From JBBQFI01 sp038237805 (GTDB lineage Bacteria > Verrucomicrobiota > Verrucomicrobiia > Chthoniobacterales > UBA10450), in contig JBBRYI010000016.1 of assembly GCA_038237805.1 (NCBI GenBank), positions 1 to 64,000 on the forward strand: a stretch of DNA of 64,000 bases, in the 5' to 3' direction. Under the pieces are notes generated by a model. The model worked only from the letters and a program-made list of their open reading frames with translations, was not told the DNA's origin and made no database searches. The translations under genes and the position numbers were made by a program. Numbering within the stretch: position 1 is the first letter of the stretch; every line of letters begins with the position of its first letter. Of the stretch, positions 58,634-64,000 are shown in pieces.

Positions 58634-59860
58634 TTAACTCTTTGAGAACGTTACCGGCAACGCCGTTAATCCGCGCAAGCCTGAGTTATCGCGCCAGGTC
58701 AGAGGCCCGGGCACAACTTCCAAATTCGGCAGACGCCGCAAGATCGTTTCGAAAGCAATCTGCCCTTCCATGCGCGCGAGTGGTGCGCCGAAACAAAAGT
58801 GACTCGACCATCCGAAGGCGAGATGCTTGTTGTCTTTGCGGTCGAGGATGAGCGCATCGGGATCGGGAAAACGTTCCGGGTCGCGATTGCCTGCCGCCAT
58901 GATCGCCATCACAGCCTGTCCTTTGCGGATTTGCTTGCCGCCGATTTGCACATCTTCGCGCGCGATGCGGCCGGTGTGTTGACTGGGACTTTCGTAACGA
59001 AGTAGTTCTTCCACCGCCGACTGGATCAGACCCGGATTGTTCCGCAGTTGATCGAGCTGTTCACGATTGCGCATGAGAGTGAGCAAGCCGTTACCGATTA
59101 GATTCGTTGTCGTCTCCTGGCCGCCCACCATGGTCACGATGCAATTGGCTACAATTTCCTCTTCAGTCAGCCGATCGCCATCGAGCTCGGCCGTCATGAA
59201 GGAATGAATTAATCCTTCGCGCGGATGTTCACGCATTTTGCCGATGGCGCTCTGAAAATAAGTCACGAGATTGTTTGTGCTCTCGAGGACGCGCGGAATG
59301 CGATCGGGGTTGTGCTGAAAGTTCCCGAGCATCTCCGCAAAATCGGCCGACCATTTTTTTAAATCGACATGATCTTCTGTCGGAACGCCCAGCATTTCGG
59401 CGGTAACAATTGCCGGCATTGGCGCCGCGAAATCTGCAATCATGTCCATTCGTTTCTGCGGTAACACGCGGTCGAGTAGTTGATCGACGATCTCCTGAAT
59501 GTGTGAACGCAACGCGCGCACCCGTTGCGGCGTGAAAGCGACCGACGCGAGACCGCGCAACCGTGTGTGTGCCGGCGCGTCCATGAAGAGCATTTGTTTC
59601 ACCATGACCTTGGCGATCGGGTTGAGGCCGGATAGTCCCATCGTGGTCAGCTGCTCCGGAGTCGGAGTGCGATCGGCTGAGAAAGAGTGCAGAACGTTTA
59701 TGACATCGGGATAACGAGTCACGACCCACGTGTGCATAAAGCGATCCCAATGCACCGGATCTTCGGAGCGCAGTTTGCGATAGAGCGGGTAGGGATTGGC
59801 CAGAACCTCCGGCTCAAGCAATCGAACAAGACTCAGACTGGCGTCGGACGAAGCCATCAT
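58634..59860 (-). CDS. Cytochrome P450
   Basis: 408 residues, soluble bacterial type. I-helix 'MVGGQETTTNL', E-x-x-R in 'VEELLRYES' and the heme loop 'FGWSSHFCFGAPLAR' with the Cys ligand; the usual second Gly of F-G-x-G-x-H is Ser. It starts at the stop of the A-T gene (TAATG overlap) and ends where the large NRPS begins, so it is part of the biosynthetic operon. Likely hydroxylates the carrier-bound amino acid or the peptide. Reductase partners are not encoded here. Confidence 0.95.
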   Translation of the reverse strand: MMASSDASLSLVRLLEPEVLANPYPLYRKLRSEDPVHWDRFMHTWVVTRYPDVINVLHSFSADRTPTPEQLTTMGLSGLNPIAKVMVKQMLFMDAPAHTRLRGLASVAFTPQRVRALRSHIQEIVDQLLDRVLPQKRMDMIADFAAPMPAIVTAEMLGVPTEDHVDLKKWSADFAEMLGNFQHNPDRIPRVLESTNNLVTYFQSAIGKMREHPREGLIHSFMTAELDGDRLTEEEIVANCIVTMVGGQETTTNLIGNGLLTLMRNREQLDQLRNNPGLIQSAVEELLRYESPSQHTGRIAREDVQIGGKQIRKGQAVMAIMAAGNRDPERFPDPDALILDRKDNKHLAFGWSSHFCFGAPLARMEGQIAFETILRRLPNLEVVPGPLTWRDNSGLRGLTALPVTFSKS

Positions 59861-61725
59861 TATTTCTTTGCATCTTCATTCAAAGCAGCAAGGGCGGCAT
59901 CGACTTCCGCTTCACTCATTTTGTTGAGCTGGTTAGTTAGCGCCTCTTCTATCTTCACCGAAAGCTGCGCAACGGTCGGCGAATCGAAGACGTCGAGTAA
60001 TTTAAGATCGGCCCCAAAAACATTGCGGACACGCGCGATGATTTGTGCGCCGAGGAGCGAATGCGCGCCGAGATGAAAGAAATCATCATCGACGCTAACG
60101 CGAGGGACTTTGAGAAATTCCCTGATGATACCGGCGAGCGTTTCTTCGACCGGAGTTCGCGGAGCGATAAAGTTTTTGCTTTCGTCGATGCTCGGTGCTG
60201 GCAACGCCGCGCGATCAATTTTTCCATTCGCCGTTAACGGCAGCGATTCCATCCAAACAATCGCGGACGGCTCCATATAATCCGGTAACCGTTGTCGGAT
60301 CGATGCGCGAAGACTTGCTTCATCCCGTTGCGCTGCAAGAGCGGGAACAACATACGCAATCAGGCGTTTCTCACCGGGAACATCTTCTCGCGCAATTACC
60401 ACACTCGCTTGAACGGCAGGATGCTTATTGAGAACGGAATTGATTTCGCCCAACTCAATTCGATAGCCACGGATTTTGATCTGATCGTCGATGCGCCCGA
60501 GAAATGCGATCTCGCCATTAGAAAGACGACGCGCGCGATCTCCGGTCCGATACAGCCGGCCGCCTTCGCTGCTGAACGGATCAGCGATGAAACGCTCGGC
60601 CGTAAGGTCGGGTTGATTGCGGTATCCACGAGCCACCCCCGCGCCGCCAATATAAATTTCGCCGATTGCGCCATCAGGAATCTGATGCAGTTGCTCGTCG
60701 GTAATGTGAATGCGCACATTGTCGATCGGAAATCCGATGGATGGGAGCGTATCGAATTTGCCGTGCGCCGGAATCTCTCCCGATGTCGCAACGACCGTGC
60801 ACTCGGTTGGTCCATAATTGTTCACGAGCGCGAACGGAAGATCCGCCGGGGGATAGCGGTGGAGTGTATCCGCACCCGTGAGCAGAAATCGAAGAGATGT
60901 TTCTTCGGGCCACGGTAACGCGATGAGTTGCTCGGCTAATGCGGTGGGGACAAAGCTGATCGTGATTTGGCGATCGACGAGCCAGTCGCGCAGCAATTCC
61001 GCCGACAGACGCGTCGACTCGTTAGGCAGATGAATCGCGGCGCCAATTGACAAGTGCGGCCAGATTTCCCAAACCGCGGCGTCGAATCCGACGCCAGCCT
61101 GAAAAGTCGCGCGTGTGGATTCATCAAGACGAAAGGCGCGCACGTGCCATGCGATGAGGTTGGATAAATTGCGATGCGTGACCTCGACGCCTTTCGGTTC
61201 TCCCGTCGAACCTGATGTGTAAATAACGTAGGCGAGATGATCCATCTCCGGTTCCACATCGGGAGCTTTCGTAGATTGCGCCGCGATCGCGCCCTGTTCT
61301 GTGTCGAGATTAATGACTCTGATATTCAAGTTTTCGAAGCGATGAGCGAAGCTTCTGTTCGTAACAAGCAGACGAACGCCGGCATCCTTGACGATGAAAC
61401 TCAAACGCTCCGTCGGATGCGCCGCATCAATCGGCAAATAAGCGGCGCCGCATTTCATGATGGCGAGCGCAGCGATGACAAACTGCGGCGAACGCTCGAG
61501 ACAGAGACCGACGAGGATTTCAGGCGCCGCTCCCAACAACCGAAGATGATTCGCGAGCTGAGTCGCGCCTTGCTCCAAATCGCCGTAACTCAATTCCTCC
61601 GCATCCGTGGCCAGGGCAATTCGGTCGGGACTTTGTCTGGACTGCACTGCGATCAATTCCGGCACTAACATCTTAGAAAGATCGCTTTGATGGGGGGCGG
61701 CTCTCACAGCGTCAGCAGTCAGCAT
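59860..61725 (-). CDS. Nonribosomal peptide synthetase loading module, A-T
   Basis: 621 residues. Adenylation domain about 20-515 ('YTSGSTGEPKG', 'NNYGPTE', Lys502 in 'NGKIDR'). Pocket residues by eye are D-A-W-F-L-G-N-V-V-K, which I recognise as a Leu code. Carrier domain about 520-600 with Ser556 in 'LGAHSLLG' (Ala for the first Gly). A short acidic tail ('MSEAEVDAALAAL') resembles NRPS docking segments. No condensation domain, so it would start the chain or serve amino-acid tailoring on the carrier by the P450 encoded next. An AAGGA ribosome-binding site lies before the ATG at 61725. First gene of the four-gene operon. Confidence 0.95.
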   Translation of the reverse strand: MLTADAVRAAPHQSDLSKMLVPELIAVQSRQSPDRIALATDAEELSYGDLEQGATQLANHLRLLGAAPEILVGLCLERSPQFVIAALAIMKCGAAYLPIDAAHPTERLSFIVKDAGVRLLVTNRSFAHRFENLNIRVINLDTEQGAIAAQSTKAPDVEPEMDHLAYVIYTSGSTGEPKGVEVTHRNLSNLIAWHVRAFRLDESTRATFQAGVGFDAAVWEIWPHLSIGAAIHLPNESTRLSAELLRDWLVDRQITISFVPTALAEQLIALPWPEETSLRFLLTGADTLHRYPPADLPFALVNNYGPTECTVVATSGEIPAHGKFDTLPSIGFPIDNVRIHITDEQLHQIPDGAIGEIYIGGAGVARGYRNQPDLTAERFIADPFSSEGGRLYRTGDRARRLSNGEIAFLGRIDDQIKIRGYRIELGEINSVLNKHPAVQASVVIAREDVPGEKRLIAYVVPALAAQRDEASLRASIRQRLPDYMEPSAIVWMESLPLTANGKIDRAALPAPSIDESKNFIAPRTPVEETLAGIIREFLKVPRVSVDDDFFHLGAHSLLGAQIIARVRNVFGADLKLLDVFDSPTVAQLSVKIEEALTNQLNKMSEAEVDAALAALNEDAKK

Positions 61726-61892
61726 GAAAATTTCCTTGTTTGAAATTCATAGTACAAATTCTGCTCGTGGCGAATAGAGGAATATCGATCAGTAGAGCGG
61801 CATCCGTGCCGAAGACGCTTCACGATTCAACGGAAAACCCATTAGAGGCGGAGACTTGGAGTTGTGATAATCTGCTTCGTGCTTATTCGCGT

Positions 61893-63536
61893 ATGATTGT
61901 TCGCAGATTTTACTCTCTTCTCTTGGCCCACTATGGCGTTTTGCTCGCCGTAGCCGCGCTTCTCTTATTCGGCAGCCCTGTCGATGGCATCATTCTTTAT
62001 CGCACGGCCGATGCGACTGCCAATACTACCGCGCCCAGTGGCTCACTGGCCAACAGTGGTTGGCAGTACGAAGGAATTTTTGGGGATTATCTCGGAACGC
62101 CGATTGCCCCTCATTTTTTCATCACCGCTCAACATATCGGTATGAATTCGGACAAGCTTGTCTATCGAGGTGCGAATTACACGATCGTAAAATCGTTCGA
62201 TGATCCCGGAACCGATCTGCGCATCTTTCAGGTCGTCCAGACATTCTCCCTCTTCGCGCCGCTCTACACCGGAAGCGACGAAGTGGGGAAACATTTGGTC
62301 GCGATCGGACGCGGCACGCAACGTGGCACTGAGGTCCTCGCTGGTGGCAACCTGCGTGGTTGGACGTGGGGACAGAGCGACAAGGTGCAGCGTTGGGGTG
62401 AGAACGCGGTCGCCGCGATCAAGGAAAGGCCGCCGGGAGGCGAAATGCTCTATTCGCTTTTCGATAAAGCGGGTTTGCCTAACGAGTCGCATCTATCTAA
62501 TGGCGACTCCGGCGGCGGCGTCTTCCTCGACGACGGTGGAGTTTGGAAACTCGGCGGCATCAATTACGACGTCGACGGCGCCTTTTACACGGGCCCAAAT
62601 GGCGTTGGAGGTTTTCTCGCGGCGTTGTTCGACCAGCGCGGGCTTTTTGATGAAGATCGCCAACCGGTCGGCGGCAGTACGCCAAAACCGTCCGGCTTTT
62701 ACGCTTCGCGCATTTCATCGAGAATTGATTGGATCGACAGTGTCGTCGAGCCGCGGCTCGTGAATATTTCGACGCGCGCCACAGTTGGAACAGGCGACCA
62801 GGTTTCAATCGCGGGCTTCGTCGTGGTAGGAAATCCGGGTCAATCCCGCCGCGTGGTCGTGCGCGGACTCGGGTCATCGTTAAAAGTGGGCGGTGTACCT
62901 GTGTCGGGCCGGCTCGCGAATCCGCTGATCGAACTTCACAATGCGTCCGGCGCGCTCCTAGCGGTGAACGATAATTGGCGAAATGGTTCGCAGACAACCG
63001 AAATTCAAAGGCTCGGCCTCGCCCCCAATGACGACGCAGAAGCAGTTCTCGTCGCAACGTTGCCGGTAGGCCAATTCTCGGCCGTTTTGCGCGGCGCGAA
63101 TGGTAGCGCCGGCATCGGATTGATCGAGGTCTACGACGTCGGTGCGCTCGGCAATGCGCGACTGCTGAATCTTTCCGGCCGCGCTTTTGTTCGCACCGGC
63201 GACAATGTTTTGATTGGCGGTCTCATCGTGCGCACTCTTTCTCAACGACTGTTGTTGCGTGCGATCGGGCCGGATCTCACCGCGCGGAGCGTTACCGAAG
63301 CTTTGCAAAATCCGGTGCTGGAACTCCACGATTCCAACGGCGCGCTTCTCTCGAGCAACGATAGTTGGCAGGATGCTTCCAATAGTTCCGCGATTGCTGC
63401 GACCGGACTTGCTCCCGCGGATCCTCGCGACGCGGTCATCCTGCTCACGCCCGGTCCCGGTCAATTTACCGCAATTGTTCGCGGGGCTGGGGGCTCTTCA
63501 GGAGTCGCACTGTTGGAAGCATACCTTTTGGATTAG
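61893..63536 (+). CDS. Secreted trypsin-like protease with two C-terminal anchor-type repeats
   Basis: 547 residues from ATG at 61893. Signal peptide about 12-32. A chymotrypsin-fold domain has His in 'FFITAQHIG', a candidate Asp in 'GTDLRIFQV' and Ser in 'NGDSGGGVFL'. After about residue 280 two repeats of about 125 residues follow, each starting like 'ISTRATVGTGDQVSIAGFVV' and ending 'LRGANGSAGIGLIEVYD'; such repeats are common C-terminal modules of secreted verrucomicrobial proteins. Divergent from the NRPS operon across 167 bases, with no proven link to it. Confidence 0.85.
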   Translation: MIVRRFYSLLLAHYGVLLAVAALLLFGSPVDGIILYRTADATANTTAPSGSLANSGWQYEGIFGDYLGTPIAPHFFITAQHIGMNSDKLVYRGANYTIVKSFDDPGTDLRIFQVVQTFSLFAPLYTGSDEVGKHLVAIGRGTQRGTEVLAGGNLRGWTWGQSDKVQRWGENAVAAIKERPPGGEMLYSLFDKAGLPNESHLSNGDSGGGVFLDDGGVWKLGGINYDVDGAFYTGPNGVGGFLAALFDQRGLFDEDRQPVGGSTPKPSGFYASRISSRIDWIDSVVEPRLVNISTRATVGTGDQVSIAGFVVVGNPGQSRRVVVRGLGSSLKVGGVPVSGRLANPLIELHNASGALLAVNDNWRNGSQTTEIQRLGLAPNDDAEAVLVATLPVGQFSAVLRGANGSAGIGLIEVYDVGALGNARLLNLSGRAFVRTGDNVLIGGLIVRTLSQRLLLRAIGPDLTARSVTEALQNPVLELHDSNGALLSSNDSWQDASNSSAIAATGLAPADPRDAVILLTPGPGQFTAIVRGAGGSSGVALLEAYLLD

Positions 63537-63585
63537 CCGACGCTTGTTTGTCGAATGGTGTGAGCTAAGGTGCGCACGTCTTTTT

Positions 63586-63658
63586 GCCGGCATAGCTCAG
63601 TTGGTAGAGCAGCTGATTTGTAATCAGCAGGTCAGGAGTTCGAGCCTCCTAGCCGGCT
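63586..63658 (+). tRNA. tRNA-Thr (anticodon TGT)
   Basis: 73 bases with a complete cloverleaf: acceptor GCCGGCA/AGCCGGC (seventh pair A-A mismatched), D arm GCTC-AGTTGGTA-GAGC, anticodon arm GCTGA-TTTGTAA-TCAGC with anticodon TGT, variable AGGTC, and T arm AGGAG-TTCGAGC-CTCCT. No encoded CCA. Confidence 0.95.
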
Positions 63659-63759
63659 TTAGCTATCGTTAGCAGTCGTTGCAAATCAGTCACTTACGAC
63701 GTTTCCGGTGAATTGAGCTTTAGCTGTGGTTGGCTCCGATATGCTCCGTTTCGCGCATC

Positions 63760-63784
63760 GCGTATAAGATTGGCGTATAAGATT
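63760..63784. repeat. Tandem pair of GCGTATAAGATT
   Basis: GCGTATAAGATT occurs at 63760-63771 and 63773-63784, period 13, between the tRNA and the stop of the XRE gene. It may be an operator, a slippage duplication or part of an integration site. Confidence 0.5.
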
Positions 63785-63788
63785 TCCG

Positions 63789-64000
63789 CTAGAACCGCGT
63801 GGTTTCGAGCTTCTCCATGAACTCATGGATTCGATTGCCTGGCATTCTCGCCGGGAAAAGTTCTTGGACCTGCACTTTCAAAACTTCCGCGAGGTAGAGC
63901 ATCGTCTTGTCGTCGACGTAGGAGAGCCGCGCTTCAATCTTCGAGACGCCGCTGCGGCTCGTATCGAAGCCAACCAATTGAAGCTTCGTGGCAAGGTCAG
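63789..64000 (-). CDS. XRE-family transcriptional regulator, cut by the right window edge
   Basis: The frame is open to the window end; 70 residues are visible. 'LQLVGFDTSRSGVSKIEARLSYVDDKTMLYLAEVLKV' matches helices 2-5 of the lambda-repressor-type HTH, preceded by '…DLATK'. It ends with a basic tail (RIHEFMEKLETTRF). The true start is outside the window. Probably a DNA-binding regulator of unknown target. Confidence 0.7.
   Translation of the reverse strand, partial: DLATKLQLVGFDTSRSGVSKIEARLSYVDDKTMLYLAEVLKVQVQELFPARMPGNRIHEFMEKLETTRF

Larger units (their letters stand above)
860..62485. repeat. Dispersed word GCCTAACGA / TCGTTAGGC (46 copies of its octamer core)
   Basis: CCTAACGA starts at 6792, 17769, 19773, 20822, 21788, 22301, 22576, 22854, 24758, 30519, 32593, 35821, 38544, 38840, 39675, 45719, 46118, 47381, 47397, 48715, 50280, 56615, 58352, 62478. 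Its complement TCGTTAGG starts at 860, 1257, 2333, 16339, 18576, 19289, 19364, 24859, 25465, 25501, 29308, 29606, 30145, 33188, 35788, 45459, 47602, 51264, 52170, 56574, 58002, 61019. In 36 of 46 the G (or complementary C) flank extends it to GCCTAACGA. Most copies are in coding sequence, in both orientations and in several reading frames. Counted by hand, so one or two may be missed. Confidence 0.9.

Noticed and set aside
9900..61290. HIP1-like word GCGATCGC
   Set aside because: Only a handful of copies were seen (for example near 9915, 26944, 32410, 57065, 61270), a mild excess explained by GC-rich codon use.
53436..61725. MbtH-like gene or dedicated exporter in the peptide operon
   Set aside because: Searched all frames between and beside the four genes; there is no room and no matching sequence.
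61740..61892. N-terminal extension of the protease at 61893
   Set aside because: The added 51 codons are not protein-like and put the signal peptide inside the protein.
63659..63788. Integrase attachment site with repeated tRNA end
   Set aside because: No second copy of the tRNA 3' sequence lies within the window, so an att site cannot be claimed.

Overview
The window (about 55 % GC by eye) reads as a chromosomal segment of a soil-type Verrucomicrobium, most likely of the Chthoniobacterales/Spartobacteria group. This rests on family resemblance, not a search: secreted beta-helix proteins with a dockerin-like tail ending in a 'GDTTGNGSVNATDVS'-type repeat, the C-terminal anchor repeats of the secreted protease at 62-63.5 kb, DUF5069 and DUF4912 proteins, a BNR-repeat secreted protein, and many small secreted proteins. 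Core genes (groES-groEL-dnaK, mnmG, plsY, gpsA, purN, trxB, fpg, a tRNA-Thr) show it is a chromosome, not a plasmid or phage.

Layout. 0-7.5 kb: a large secreted BNR protein, DUF5069, a VapBC-like toxin-antitoxin pair, then an AT-richer pair (trypsin-like protease, HNH nuclease). 7.5-11.6 kb: heat-shock genes dnaK, groES, groEL on one strand, ending in a strong terminator. 11.8-14.5 kb: small proteins, at least two of them frameshifted, including a prepilin-like gene. 14.9-19.8 kb: a secreted protein with a caspase-like His/Cys layout, an AsmA-like protein, then fasciclin protein, secreted MsrB, ECF sigma factor and RskA-type anti-sigma factor. 19.9-24.1 kb: a frameshifted beta-helix/dockerin protein, a duplicated fragment of the anti-sigma factor and an N-terminally truncated second beta-helix copy in inverse orientation. 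24-36 kb: S9 peptidase, a lipid-type cassette (lipid kinase, metallophosphoesterase, PAP2 phosphatase), DUF885 protein, amidohydrolase, a periplasmic binding protein with two APC permeases, DUF4912. 36.6-43.4 kb: second lipid kinase, heptose-phosphate adenylyltransferase, purN, gpsA, plsY, mnmG, a TVP38-like membrane protein and a broken cyclase. 43.6-53.4 kb: methyltransferase, an overlapping five-gene sugar/transport/molybdoenzyme run, fpg, trxB, glycosyltransferase, acetyltransferase. 53.4-61.7 kb: a tightly overlapping four-gene nonribosomal peptide operon. 61.9-64 kb: secreted protease, tRNA-Thr and a partial XRE regulator.

Two things stand out. First, the octamer CCTAACGA (usually GCCTAACGA) occurs 46 times by my hand count, 24 on the plus and 22 on the minus strand, where about two are expected. 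It lies mostly inside genes, sometimes supplies stop codons, and once forms an inverted pair between convergent genes. Density, length and behaviour match DNA-uptake sequences of Neisseria and Haemophilus; I know of no such signal in this phylum. Second, the peptide operon encodes a free-standing Leu-like A-T module, a P450, a C-A(Val-like)-T-T*-TE protein and its own Sfp-type activator. Its second carrier domain lacks the phosphopantetheine serine and its thioesterase has cysteine at the nucleophile position, which suggests unusual product release from a modified dipeptide.

Several genes need a one- or two-base correction in a homopolymer or dinucleotide run to read through. They are annotated as pseudogenes, but sequencing or assembly error cannot be excluded.
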